Positions 45,256 through 54,380 of a DNA stretch of 64,000 nucleotides are shown in pieces (positions within the stretch are counted from its first letter, which is position 1; each line of letters starts with the position of its first letter). The notes beneath the pieces are model-generated. The model searched no databases, had not been told where the DNA came from, and saw nothing but the letters and a program-made list of their open reading frames with translations. The translations under genes and the position numbers were made by a program. This DNA is from an uncultured beta proteobacterium (GTDB lineage Bacteria > Pseudomonadota > Gammaproteobacteria > Burkholderiales > SG8-41): positions 1 through 64,000 of the forward strand of contig CAIZLW010000016.1 of NCBI GenBank assembly GCA_903933915.1, in the 5' to 3' direction.

Positions 45256-45271
45256 TGCAGCAAGCGTGCCA
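45256..45271 (-). promoter_or_regulatory. Sigma-54-type promoter of the cyanate operon
   Basis: On the minus strand TGGCACGCTTGCTGCA matches TGGCACG-N4-TTGCA with one mismatch. The GG (-24) and GC (-12) pairs are exactly 10 bases apart. The transcript would start about 30 bases before the receptor ATG. This suggests nitrogen-limitation control by RpoN with NtrC or a similar activator; no clear NtrC site was found. Confidence 0.65.
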
Positions 45272-45466
45272 GCTAATTGACGGCGCCCGGACGTCATTGC
45301 AAGCTGTTGTTTAAAAATGACTTATTGGATCGTCACGGACAGCAAAATAGCGCAGCTCCAGCACGAGCCGTCACATGATGGTGCGGATTCGCACTAAATT
45401 CGGGCGCGATGCACCGACATGACGCGGTGGCGCCGTGCAAGCACAGACACACGCTAAAATCGACGC

Positions 45467-46918
45467 ATGAAAATCACCCTGCTCAACCGGATCAGCGCTT
45501 TGTCATGCGCACTGCTGCTCGCCAACTGCGCGGTCAACCCGGTCTCGGGCAACCCGAATTTCGTCACCATGTCGGAATCGCAGGAGGTCAGCGTCGGCCG
45601 AACTGAAGACAAAAAAGTACGCGAGCAGTACGGGATCTACGACGATCCGGCGCTGCAGCGTTATGTCGGCGATATCGGCCAGCGGCTGGCCAAGTCCAGC
45701 CATCGTCCGGGGCTGCAGTACCAGTTCACCGTCGTCGACTCCCCCGAAATCAATGCCTTTGCGCTGCCCGGCGGCTATATCTATATCACCCGCGGCATCC
45801 TCGCCTATCTGAATTCGGAAGCCGAACTGGCCGCCGTGCTGGGCCATGAAATCGGCCACGTCACGGCCCGCCACTCGGTGCAGCAGCTGTCCGCGGCGAC
45901 CGCCGCCAATGTCGGCGCCTCGGTGCTGCAGATCCTGGTGCCGCAGGTGCGCAATTCCGCTGCCGACATGCTGATCAACACCCTTGGTGGCGCGCTGCTC
46001 TCCGGTTACGGGCGCGAACATGAACTGGAAGCCGATCGCCTGGGCGCCGAATACCTGGCGCGCACCGGCTACGATCCGCAGGCGATGATCAAGGTCGTCG
46101 GCGTGCTCAAAAACCAGGAACTGTTCGACAACGAAGTCGCCAAGGCCGAAGGCCGCGAACCGCGCAGCTACCACGGCCTGTTCGCTTCGCACCCCGACAA
46201 CGACACGCGGCTGCAGGAAGTGGTGCGTGAAGCCGCCAAATTCAGCAGCCCCGAGAACCGCATCAACCGCGAGGAATTCCTCAAGCGCATGGAGCGTGTC
46301 GTTTTTGCCGATAGCCCGGAACAGGGCATCGTGCGCAACAACATCTTCTATCACGCCAGTCTCGGACTGACGCTGCAATTTCCGGGCGGCTGGAAAGTCA
46401 GCAACGGCGCGCAGAACGTCACCGCGACCAACCCCGACCGCAACGCACTGATCGACCTGCGCAGCGCCGGCGCGGCCGAGGGCTCGCCGGCCGAAGTGCT
46501 GCGCAAAATCCTCAAGCTTGGCAACGGCAGCAGCGTCACGCCGACCACCCTCGGCGGATTGAAGGCCGCGGTCACCGAACTGCCCATGTCCGGCAAACCA
46601 ACGCGGGTTACCGTGGTGTTTCTCGGCAAAAGCGCCTACGCGATCGGCCTGCAGGCGAACACCGACGCGATCTTCCGGCAGAATCTGCCGGTCATGGAAA
46701 CGGCGAAGCAGAGTTTTCATGCCATCACCGACAAGGAACGTGAGCTGGCCAAACCGCTGCGCATCCGCGTCATCACTGCGCGCGCCGGACTGACTTTTGC
46801 CGAACTGGCCAAAACCTCGCCGCTGGGCCGTTTTGCCGAAGGCCACCTGCGGGTCATCAACGGCCTGTATCCGACGGGCGAACCTATCGCCGGCCAGGGG
46901 CTGAAAATCGTCGAGTAA
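45467..46918 (+). CDS. M48-family metalloprotease, BepA-like lipoprotein
   Basis: A 483-residue peptidase of the cell envelope. A signal with lipobox-like LLLANC precedes the catalytic domain with zinc ligands His127 and His131 in HEIGH and the downstream Glu in ELEADRLGAEYL. The second half has a beta-rich domain and a short C-terminal module (LRVINGLYPTGEPIAGQGLKIV) like the LysM-ended YcaL/PrtQ type. It is likely to act in outer-membrane protein quality control. It diverges from the cyanate operon. Confidence 0.92.
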   Translation: MKITLLNRISALSCALLLANCAVNPVSGNPNFVTMSESQEVSVGRTEDKKVREQYGIYDDPALQRYVGDIGQRLAKSSHRPGLQYQFTVVDSPEINAFALPGGYIYITRGILAYLNSEAELAAVLGHEIGHVTARHSVQQLSAATAANVGASVLQILVPQVRNSAADMLINTLGGALLSGYGREHELEADRLGAEYLARTGYDPQAMIKVVGVLKNQELFDNEVAKAEGREPRSYHGLFASHPDNDTRLQEVVREAAKFSSPENRINREEFLKRMERVVFADSPEQGIVRNNIFYHASLGLTLQFPGGWKVSNGAQNVTATNPDRNALIDLRSAGAAEGSPAEVLRKILKLGNGSSVTPTTLGGLKAAVTELPMSGKPTRVTVVFLGKSAYAIGLQANTDAIFRQNLPVMETAKQSFHAITDKERELAKPLRIRVITARAGLTFAELAKTSPLGRFAEGHLRVINGLYPTGEPIAGQGLKIVE

Positions 46919-46984
46919 AGCGCTGCGCCGTTGGCACGGCGAATGCGATAATCGGCTGCTATAACAAGAACACGAGTCTCAACC

Positions 46985-48604
46985 TTGCCTATTGGATTGC
47001 GTCCGCTGCTGATCCTCATCCTCGGCCTGGCCTGGCTGCTGCCGGGACTGGTCGCGCACGACCCGTGGAAACCCGACGAGGCCTACACCTTCGGCGTGGT
47101 GTATGAAATTCTCCAGGGCGGCAGCTGGGTGATTCCGCAGATTGCCGGCGAGGCGTTCATCGACAAACCGCCGCTGTTCCATCTGACTGCAGCTCTCAGT
47201 GCAATGTTTTTTTCGCCGTTCCTGCCGCTGCACGATGGTGCACGACTGGCCGCCGGTCTGTGGATCGGACTTGCGCTGCTGTTCAGCGCGCTCGCTTCGC
47301 GCGAACTCCACGGCCCCCGTCACGGACTGGTGGCGGCCTTGCTGCTGCTGGGCTGCCTGGGACTGGTGGTCCGCGGCCACCAGTTGATCACCGATGTTGC
47401 CGCGCTCGCCGGTTTTGCGATGGCCTACTACGGCGCCGCACTCGCACTGCGCCGGTCGGCGCCCGGCGGATTCTGGATCGGCACCGCCTGCGGCATCATC
47501 TTCATGACCCAGGGCATTCCCGAGGCGGCGATGGTCTCGGCGATTGCGGCGCTGCTACCGCTCGCCGGATCGCACTGGCGCACGCCGCGTTATGCCGCTG
47601 CGTTGATGGTCGCTGCCGTCGCTGCGCTGCCGTGGCTGATCATCTGGCCCGCGCTGCTGTATCAACGCGATCCCGCGCTGTTCCAAGCCTGGCTCACCGC
47701 TGAAAACCTGGCGCGCTTCTTCGGCGCACACAATCCAGCCGCCGGTCTCGCTTATTACCTGCGCATCCTGCCGTGGTACGCCTTCCCGGTGTGGCCGCTG
47801 GCGCTGTGGGCGCTGTGGCGCGCACGCCGCCAGCAGGTCCTGGCCGCCCCGCCGGTGGTGCTGCCGGCGCTCGGACTCGGCGTAACGCTGCTGATGCTGG
47901 GCTTCGCCTCGGAATCACGCGAACTCTACGCGCTGCCGATGCTGCTGCCGCTGACGCTGCTGGCCGTTCCCGGCGTCGATCCATTGCGCCGTGGCGCCGC
48001 CAACGGCTGGTACTGGTTCAGCATGATGGCCTTTACCTTCTTCATCCTCATCGGCTGGTTTTACTGGGGCGCGCTGGAACTCGGCATGCCTGCAAAACTG
48101 CACAACCATCTGCATACCATTCGTCCCGGCTACGACTTCGGTTTCCGCTGGCTGCCATTTGTGCTCGGGCTGATTTACAGCGCCGGCTGGTTTGTGTTGC
48201 TGGCCAAACTCAAGCGCGGCGCGGAACGGCCGCTGATCGTCTGGGCCGGCGGCATCACCGCGGTATGGGCGCTGGCAGCGACGCTGTTCATCGGCTGGGT
48301 CGACACCCAGAAAAGCTACCGCTCGATGATTGCCGACATGGGCCGCGCGATACCGGCGCAGCACCGCTGCATGGCCAGCCGCGATGTCGGCGAAGCGCAG
48401 CGCGCGATGCTGCACTACTTTGCCGGCATCAAGACCGTCCGCGTCGAAACCCGTCCACAGGCCTTTAGCTGCGACCTGCTGCTGGTGCAGGGTCGCCCGC
48501 TTGACGAACAGATGATGACGTCCGACTGGAAAAAAATCTGGGAAGGTCACCGCCCCGGGGACAAGGACGAACGGTTCCGGCTCTATCAAAAAAGCGGCCG
48601 GTAG
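46985..48604 (+). CDS. ArnT-like membrane glycosyltransferase
   Basis: A 539-residue PMT/ArnT-family protein with about 12 membrane helices and a short soluble C-terminal part. The first periplasmic loop DPWKPDEA, with acidic residues that act in catalysis, and FIDKPPLFH match ArnT. It moves a lipid-linked sugar (for example aminoarabinose) to lipid A or another envelope target. The start is TTG at 46985 with no good ribosome site; TATAAC (46959-46964) is a possible -10. It may be co-transcribed with the M48 gene 66 bases earlier. Confidence 0.85.
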   Translation: MPIGLRPLLILILGLAWLLPGLVAHDPWKPDEAYTFGVVYEILQGGSWVIPQIAGEAFIDKPPLFHLTAALSAMFFSPFLPLHDGARLAAGLWIGLALLFSALASRELHGPRHGLVAALLLLGCLGLVVRGHQLITDVAALAGFAMAYYGAALALRRSAPGGFWIGTACGIIFMTQGIPEAAMVSAIAALLPLAGSHWRTPRYAAALMVAAVAALPWLIIWPALLYQRDPALFQAWLTAENLARFFGAHNPAAGLAYYLRILPWYAFPVWPLALWALWRARRQQVLAAPPVVLPALGLGVTLLMLGFASESRELYALPMLLPLTLLAVPGVDPLRRGAANGWYWFSMMAFTFFILIGWFYWGALELGMPAKLHNHLHTIRPGYDFGFRWLPFVLGLIYSAGWFVLLAKLKRGAERPLIVWAGGITAVWALAATLFIGWVDTQKSYRSMIADMGRAIPAQHRCMASRDVGEAQRAMLHYFAGIKTVRVETRPQAFSCDLLLVQGRPLDEQMMTSDWKKIWEGHRPGDKDERFRLYQKSGR

Positions 48605-48668
48605 CCCGATCGCTGCATCCGCAGCGGCGACAATGCGGTGATGAATCATTAAATTAATATTGGCAACC

Positions 48669-49538
48669 ATGGCCGACTCCCTGCAGCGTTTTATTTTCGA
48701 ACACGCGCCCATTCGCGGCGAGATGGTGCAGCTCACCGCCACCTGGCAAGCCGTCACCGAGCGCCATGATTACCCGGCGCCGCTGCGCCAGGTGCTCGGC
48801 GAACTGATGGCCGCCGGCGCACTGCTCGCCGCCACGCTCAAATTCAACGGCACACTGATTTTGCAACTGCACGGCAACGGCCCGGTGAAGCTGATCGTTG
48901 TCGAATGCTCCTCCGATCACGCGATGCGCGCGACCGCGAAGTGGGACGGTGACATCCCTGAAGGCAATCTGCGCGAACTGCTCGGCAGCGGACGTTTCGC
49001 CATCAGCCTGGTGCCGGAATCCGGACAGCAGAGTTACCAGGGGGTCGTCGACCTTGACGCCGACAGCATCGCCGCTGCGCTTGAACATTACATGGCGACC
49101 TCGGAACAGATTGCCACACGGATCTGGCTCGCCTGCGACGAACAGCGCAGCGCAGGCCTGTTGCTGCAGAAACTGCCGGAACGCGAATCCGCCGATGCCG
49201 ATGCATGGCCGCGCGCCGAGCATCTCGCCGCCACCATAAAATCCGCTGAGCTGCTCGGCCTCGAACCGCAACAGTTGCTGCACCGCCTGTTTCACGAAGA
49301 AGATCTGCGCCTGTTCGAGCCGCACCCGGTGTATTTCCGCTGCTCGTGCTCGCGCGACCGCGTTGTCGGCATGCTGCGCTTGCTGGGTCTCGACGAAGTG
49401 CGCAGCGTGATTGCCGAACGCGGCGAAGTCGAAGTGCATTGCGAATTCTGCAACCGCCGTTACGCCTTCGATGCCGTCGACAGCGAAGCCATTTTCGCAG
49501 CGGACATCGCAGCCGCGGCCGCCGGCACCCGGCATTGA
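48669..49538 (+). CDS. hslO: Redox-regulated chaperone Hsp33
   Basis: A 289-residue holdase chaperone switched on by oxidation. The N-terminal domain has the usual MVQLTATWQ and LRQVLGELMAAGALLAATLK stretch. At the C terminus the zinc switch is complete, with CSC (CxC) and CEFC (CxxC) about 27 residues apart. ATG 48669 gives a standard N terminus; the longer TTG start nine bases earlier is not needed. No neighbour is linked to it. Confidence 0.95.
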   Translation: MADSLQRFIFEHAPIRGEMVQLTATWQAVTERHDYPAPLRQVLGELMAAGALLAATLKFNGTLILQLHGNGPVKLIVVECSSDHAMRATAKWDGDIPEGNLRELLGSGRFAISLVPESGQQSYQGVVDLDADSIAAALEHYMATSEQIATRIWLACDEQRSAGLLLQKLPERESADADAWPRAEHLAATIKSAELLGLEPQQLLHRLFHEEDLRLFEPHPVYFRCSCSRDRVVGMLRLLGLDEVRSVIAERGEVEVHCEFCNRRYAFDAVDSEAIFAADIAAAAAGTRH

Positions 49539-49644
49539 CCGCGATTGCTGGCCGGCAACAGCCGGCGTAAACTCTCCAGTGCTCTGCCGCCCCGCCCGGG
49601 GTTCCAATATAAATGTTTAGAATCAATTAATTACGGAGATTTTC

Positions 49645-50835
49645 ATGAATAACGGACGCGAAGTTGTCGTACTCAGCGGCGTGCGCACGGCGATCGGTGA
49701 TTACGGCGGCGGATTGAAAGATATCGCCCCGACCGAACTCGCGGGCCAGGTGGTCAAGGAGGCCGTCAGCCGCGCCAAGATCGACCCCAAACAGATCGGT
49801 CAACTCGTGTTCGGCAACGTGATCCACGGCGAAGCCAAGGACATGTATTTCTCGCGCGTCGCCTGCATCAAGGGTGGCCTGCCGCATGACACCACAGCGC
49901 TCACCGTCAACCGCCTGTGCGGCAGCGGCATGCAGGCCATCGTCTCCGCGACCCAAAGCATCCTGCTCGGCGACTGCGAAGCCGCCGTCGGCGGCGGCGC
50001 CGAATCGATGAGCCGCGGCGGTTACCTGATGCCCACCCTGCGCTGGGGCCAACGCATGGGCGACGGCGGCTTCATCGACATGATGGTCGGCGCGCTGACC
50101 GATCCGTTCGACAACGTGCACATGGGCATCACCGCAGAAAACATCGCCGCGCAATGGAAAATCACGCGCGAGCAGCCGGACGTGTTCTCCGTAGAGAGCC
50201 ATCGCCGCGCGATCAATGCGATCGAGAAGGGTTACTTCAAGGATCAGATCCTGCCGATCGAACTGAAAACCCGCAAAGGCACCACGCTGTTCGACAAGGA
50301 TGAACATCCGCGCGCCGACGTCACGCTCGAAGGTCTTTCCAAGCTGCGCGCCGCGTTCAAGAAGGAAGGCGGGTCGGTCACCGCGGGCAATGCTTCCGGC
50401 ATCAACGACGGCGCCGCCGCCGTGGTGCTGATGGAAAAGGAAGCCGCGAAAAAAGCCGGCCTGAAACCGATGGCGCGCCTGGTGTCGTACGGCCTCGCCG
50501 GTGTTGATCCTAAGATCATGGGCATCGGCCCCGTGACTGCCGTGCAGAACGCACTGAAACGCGCGGGACTGAAAGTCGAGGACATGGACGTCATCGAATC
50601 GAACGAAGCGTTTGCAGTCCAGGCACTCGCCGTCTCCTGCGACCTCAACTTCGATCCGAAGAAAACCAACCCCAACGGCGGCGCGGTAGGACTCGGCCAT
50701 CCGATCGGCGCCACCGGCGCGCTGCTCACCGTCAAGGCGCTGTACGAATTGCAGCGCACCGGCGGCCGTTATGCACTGGTGACGATGTGCATCGGCGGCG
50801 GCCAGGGTATCGCGGCGGTATTCGAACGCATGTAA
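49645..50835 (+). CDS. Acetyl-CoA acetyltransferase/acyltransferase (thiolase)
   Basis: A 396-residue thiolase. The acyl-accepting Cys92 in NRLCGSGMQ, His in GHPIGATG, and the second Cys in MCIGGGQG are present, as is NEAFAVQA. It joins two acyl-CoA molecules or splits 3-ketoacyl-CoA; PhaA, BktB and beta-oxidation types cannot be told apart here. ACGGAG stands 7 bases before the ATG in an AT-rich leader. It is single, ended by the terminator at 50858. Confidence 0.93.
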   Translation: MNNGREVVVLSGVRTAIGDYGGGLKDIAPTELAGQVVKEAVSRAKIDPKQIGQLVFGNVIHGEAKDMYFSRVACIKGGLPHDTTALTVNRLCGSGMQAIVSATQSILLGDCEAAVGGGAESMSRGGYLMPTLRWGQRMGDGGFIDMMVGALTDPFDNVHMGITAENIAAQWKITREQPDVFSVESHRRAINAIEKGYFKDQILPIELKTRKGTTLFDKDEHPRADVTLEGLSKLRAAFKKEGGSVTAGNASGINDGAAAVVLMEKEAAKKAGLKPMARLVSYGLAGVDPKIMGIGPVTAVQNALKRAGLKVEDMDVIESNEAFAVQALAVSCDLNFDPKKTNPNGGAVGLGHPIGATGALLTVKALYELQRTGGRYALVTMCIGGGQGIAAVFERM

Positions 50836-50857
50836 GCGGCTGTCAGACCTTGTATGG

Positions 50858-50886
50858 GACGCCGCGCACGCCGCGGCGTCTTTTTT
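50858..50886 (+). terminator. Intrinsic terminator of the thiolase gene
   Basis: GACGCCGCG, loop CACGC, CGCGGCGTC, then TTTTTT. Confidence 0.93.
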
Positions 50887-50975
50887 ATCCGGGCCTCATC
50901 TGTTGCACCGTTTCCAATCAACCCTGGTGACAGCGGGGACTGTAGAATATCGCAACAACATCAGAGTAGTCACCG

Positions 50976-52265
50976 ATGCCAGAAGTCGATATCCAGCGCC
51001 TGCTTGGACCAGAAACACGGGAAATCTTCATGCAATTCCCGCTGCCGCTGGCGTTGGTCAATGACAGCGGGCAGAACCAGTTCAACGACCGCTTCACGCG
51101 TTTTTTCGATCACCACTGCCTCGACACCACGGCGCTGCGCGACATTCTTGACACACCAGGTCAGGGCTGGCGACCAATCAGCCTCCCTGCGCGTGACGGC
51201 AGCAAAACCGAGCTTTATGCACAGGCCGTAGCGGTGCAGCACGGCAGGATGCTGGTGCTGGGCGAACCCGCTGCGGTGATGCACGACGCGGAGCTCGACC
51301 AGTTGCGCAAACGCGTCTCCACCCTCGAAAAAGTCAGCGCCACCGATTACCTGACCGGCGCGTGGAATCGCCCCCATCTTGTTCGCGTCGCAGCGGCGGA
51401 AATGGCGCGCAGCATCCGCTTCCGCCAGCCGCTGTCAGCGCTGCTGATCGACATCGACCATTTCAAGAATATCAACGACACCCACGGCCACCAGGCCGGC
51501 GATGAGGTTCTGCGCGAGGTCGTCAACGTAATCCAGCACAAGATCCGCTCCGCCGACCTGCTGTTCCGCTGGGGCGGCGAGGAATTCGTCGTACTGGCGG
51601 TGTCCACCGGCTACCGCGATGCCGAAATCCTGGCCGAGCATCTGCGCGCACGCATCGCCGCCCACAAATTCGCCGGGGTCGGGGCGCTCACCATCAGCGT
51701 CGGCGTGGCCGAACACAGCGGCGACGAAACTGCCGACCAGTGGTTCAAGCGGTTCGACGCCGCGCTGTTCGCCGCCAAAAAAGGCGGCCGCAACCGCATC
51801 GTCACTGACCGCCACGGTGACTCCGAAAAATGGGTGGCGGAAGGCGGTCTCACTGCGCTGCGTCTGGTCTGGCGCGATAACTACGCCTGCGGCGAACCGC
51901 ACATCGACGACGAACACCAGGAATTGTTCGATCTGGCCAACAATCTGATCAACGCCGCACTGCCCGGTCCGCAACAGAAGGCCGCCACCGATGCCGCGCT
52001 GGTCACGCTGATGCAGCATCTCGAACAGCATTTCCGGCACGAAGAAGCCATCCTCGCCGAGCACGGCTACGCGCGCCTGGAAGAACACCGCAACGCCCAT
52101 GCCAGCCTGCTGCGCAAAGCCGGCGCACTGCGCGCCACCGCCATCAGCAGCGGATCAACCAGCTTCGGCGCGCTGGTCGACTTCCTCGCCAACGATGTCG
52201 TGGCACGCCACCTGCTCACTGCCGACCGCGATTACTATCCGCTGCTCCAGAACAACAAAAACTAG
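50976..52265 (+). CDS. Diguanylate cyclase fused to a hemerythrin domain
   Basis: A 429-residue c-di-GMP synthase. Residues 1-110 look like a PAS-type sensor. The GGDEF domain follows (GGEEF in LLFRWGGEEFV), with the inhibitory I-site RSAD five residues before it. A C-terminal hemerythrin domain (about 300-429) has iron-ligand-like residues: DDEHQELF, HFRHEEAIL, EEHRNAH and HLLTAD. It should make c-di-GMP in response to oxygen or redox state sensed by the diiron site. Known hemerythrin cyclases often have the order reversed. Single gene. Confidence 0.92.
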   Translation: MPEVDIQRLLGPETREIFMQFPLPLALVNDSGQNQFNDRFTRFFDHHCLDTTALRDILDTPGQGWRPISLPARDGSKTELYAQAVAVQHGRMLVLGEPAAVMHDAELDQLRKRVSTLEKVSATDYLTGAWNRPHLVRVAAAEMARSIRFRQPLSALLIDIDHFKNINDTHGHQAGDEVLREVVNVIQHKIRSADLLFRWGGEEFVVLAVSTGYRDAEILAEHLRARIAAHKFAGVGALTISVGVAEHSGDETADQWFKRFDAALFAAKKGGRNRIVTDRHGDSEKWVAEGGLTALRLVWRDNYACGEPHIDDEHQELFDLANNLINAALPGPQQKAATDAALVTLMQHLEQHFRHEEAILAEHGYARLEEHRNAHASLLRKAGALRATAISSGSTSFGALVDFLANDVVARHLLTADRDYYPLLQNNKN

Positions 52266-52365
52266 TCAGAACAAAAGCGCTTCAGCGGTTGCCCTGCGCG
52301 CCAAACTTCACCATCATCCGGGGCTGGCAATACAATACCCGGACAAACCTGAGGAGGAATTTTTC

Positions 52366-53340
52366 ATGCGTATCCTGAATCTGCTGGCCTTGCTCGCCGT
52401 GCCGGCAATACTTACGGCACCAACCGGCCAAGCCGCGCAAAACAAGTTTCCCGAAAAACCCATCCGCCTGATCGTCGGCAGTGCCGCAGGTTCCGGCCCC
52501 GACATCATCGGCCGGATGATGGCTGAACGACTGTATGAAACCTGGAAACAACGCGTCGTCGTCGACGCCCGTCCCGGCGCTGCAGGCGCGATCAGCGCCG
52601 ACCTGGCGCTGGGCGCCGCAGCCGACGGCTACACCTGGATGATGTTGACCTCGCAACTGTTCGTCGCCTCCCAGGTGCTCGCCGACATCAAGTTCGACCT
52701 TGCCCGCGACTTCCAGTCGCTGTCGCTGATCGGCACCACACCCTTCGTGCTGCTCGCCAACAACCAGCTGCCGGCGAAATCGCTGAAGGAACTCATCGAA
52801 CTGGCGAAAAAACAGCCGGGCAAACTGCGCTACGGCTCGGCCGGTACCGGCGCCTCCGAGCATCTTTCGGGCGTACTGCTGAACCACCTCACCGGCACCA
52901 ACATGCTGCACGTGCCATACAAGGGCGTGCCGCAGTCCATCGCCGACACGCTCGCCAACGAAGTGCAGACCACTTACGCGGTGCTGCCCGCGGCCTTCCC
53001 CCACATCCAGGGCGGACGCCTGCGCGCGTTCGGCGTGACCACGGCCAAACGCGCCGCGCTGATTCCGGATGTGCCGGCGATCGGCGAAGTGGTTCCCGGC
53101 TACGCGATGAACGCCTGGTACAGCGTCGTCGCCCGCACCGGCACGCCGGCGCCAATCATGAACGAAATCAGCGCCGAAATCGTCAAGGCAGTCAAGGAAC
53201 CGGCTTTCGGCGAAAGGCTGAAAAGTACCGGCATCGACATTGTCGGCGGCGACCGTGCAGTCCTCGACGCCTGGCGGCGCGACGAAAACAAACGTATCGT
53301 CGAACTGGTCAAGATTTCCGGCGCCAAGGAAACAAAGTAA
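52366..53340 (+). CDS. Bug/TctC-family solute-binding protein
   Basis: A 324-residue Bug receptor; signal peptide ending near GQAAQ, marks IRLIVGSAAGSGPD, VDARPGAAG (usual N replaced by A), HVPYKGVPQS and IPDVPAIGEVVPG. GAGGAGG stands 8 bases before the ATG at 52366; the longer frame upstream overlaps the cyclase gene and is rejected. It stands alone, 100 bases after the cyclase, ended by a bidirectional terminator shared with the next Bug gene. Confidence 0.92.
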   Translation: MRILNLLALLAVPAILTAPTGQAAQNKFPEKPIRLIVGSAAGSGPDIIGRMMAERLYETWKQRVVVDARPGAAGAISADLALGAAADGYTWMMLTSQLFVASQVLADIKFDLARDFQSLSLIGTTPFVLLANNQLPAKSLKELIELAKKQPGKLRYGSAGTGASEHLSGVLLNHLTGTNMLHVPYKGVPQSIADTLANEVQTTYAVLPAAFPHIQGGRLRAFGVTTAKRAALIPDVPAIGEVVPGYAMNAWYSVVARTGTPAPIMNEISAEIVKAVKEPAFGERLKSTGIDIVGGDRAVLDAWRRDENKRIVELVKISGAKETK

Positions 53341-53359
53341 CCATCACCGTCTGCACCAC

Positions 53360-53389
53360 AAAAAAACCGCGCACCGCGCGGCTTTTTTT
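53360..53389. terminator. Bidirectional intrinsic terminator
   Basis: Seven A, CCGCGC, ACC, GCGCGG, C and seven T, between the converging Bug genes that end at 53340 and 53415. Confidence 0.9.
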
Positions 53390-53414
53390 CGGGCCAGACT
53401 TGTTAACGGGACAA

Positions 53415-54380
53415 CTACTGCGGCTTGACGCCGGAATCCTTCACCACTTTCGCCCAGCGCGGAATTTCCTTTTTCAGCAGTTCGGCGAATTCCTCGGGCT
53501 TGTTCGCCACCACGAACAGGCCCATACCGGCCATGCGTTCCTTCACCGCCAACGTGCTGAGTGCGCGCGCCGCTTCCGCATTGAGCCTGCCGATCACATC
53601 GGCCGGAGTGCCGGCGGGCGCCAGGCAGCCGAACCAGGTGTTTGCCTCAAAACCAGGCAGACCCGACTCCGCCACTGTCGGAAACTCGGCTGCGGTAGGC
53701 ACGCGCTGCGCGCTGGTCACCGCAATGCCGCGCAGCCTCCCGCTACGCGTCAGCGGCAGCACCACCGGCAGATTCGAGAACACCAGCGAAATCTGCCCGC
53801 CCATCGCATCCGACACTGCCGGGCCTTCGCCTTTGTACGGCACGAACAGCAGATCCACCTTCGCCGTCAGCTTGAACAGTTCGCCCGCCATGTGCGGCGT
53901 GCCGCCGGAGGCCGCGCCGAAGGTGAGCTGGCCCGGGCGCGCCTTCGCCAGCGCAATCAGGTCTTTCACGGTTTTGACGGGCAGCGAGGGATGCGCAACG
54001 ATCAACAACGGTGACGTCGCAATTACCGTCACCGGGGCAAAATCGCGCGCGCCGTCGTAACTGGTTTTGTACATCGCCGGCACCACCGCCTGCGTAGTCT
54101 GCGAACCGACCAGCAGCGTGTAGCCATCGGGCGCGGACTTGGCGACAAACTCGGTGCCGATAATGCCGCTCGCACCGGTGCGGTTCTCGACAAATACCAT
54201 CTGGCCTAAACGTTCAGTCAGCCCCTGCGCGAGAATGCGCGCGGTGACATCGACGCCGCCGCCGGCAGCGAACGGCACCACGATGCGCACTGGCTTTGAC
54301 GGATACGTCTGCGCTGTGGCCATACCGGCCAGTGCCACACCGAACAACGAAATCAAAAACCTTGGCTTCCCGTTCATCAT
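53415..54380 (-). CDS. Bug/TctC-family solute-binding protein, coupled to AraC regulator
   Basis: A 321-residue Bug receptor with a signal peptide ending near GMATAQ. Marks: KPVRIVVPFAAGGG, VENRTGASG, FVPYKGEGP (His to Phe) and FPTVAESG. Its ATG at 54380 overlaps the TGA of the AraC-family gene (ATGA), with GGAG three bases upstream; the second ATG (54377) is the alternative. The coupling implies that regulator and receptor are made together and concern the same compound. Confidence 0.92.
   Translation of the reverse strand: MMNGKPRFLISLFGVALAGMATAQTYPSKPVRIVVPFAAGGGVDVTARILAQGLTERLGQMVFVENRTGASGIIGTEFVAKSAPDGYTLLVGSQTTQAVVPAMYKTSYDGARDFAPVTVIATSPLLIVAHPSLPVKTVKDLIALAKARPGQLTFGAASGGTPHMAGELFKLTAKVDLLFVPYKGEGPAVSDAMGGQISLVFSNLPVVLPLTRSGRLRGIAVTSAQRVPTAAEFPTVAESGLPGFEANTWFGCLAPAGTPADVIGRLNAEAARALSTLAVKERMAGMGLFVVANKPEEFAELLKKEIPRWAKVVKDSGVKPQ

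Noticed and set aside
45381-45394. GTGCG/CGCAC inverted repeat as an NtrC site for the cyanate operon
   Set aside because: Arm order and spacing do not fit the usual GCAC-N-GTGC form, so only the sigma-54 element was listed.
45503-46846. 447-residue minus-strand frame
   Set aside because: Antisense to the M48 protease gene, whose HEIGH motif and lipobox are clear.
49627-50700. 357-residue minus-strand frame
   Set aside because: Antisense to the thiolase gene, which has all catalytic residues.
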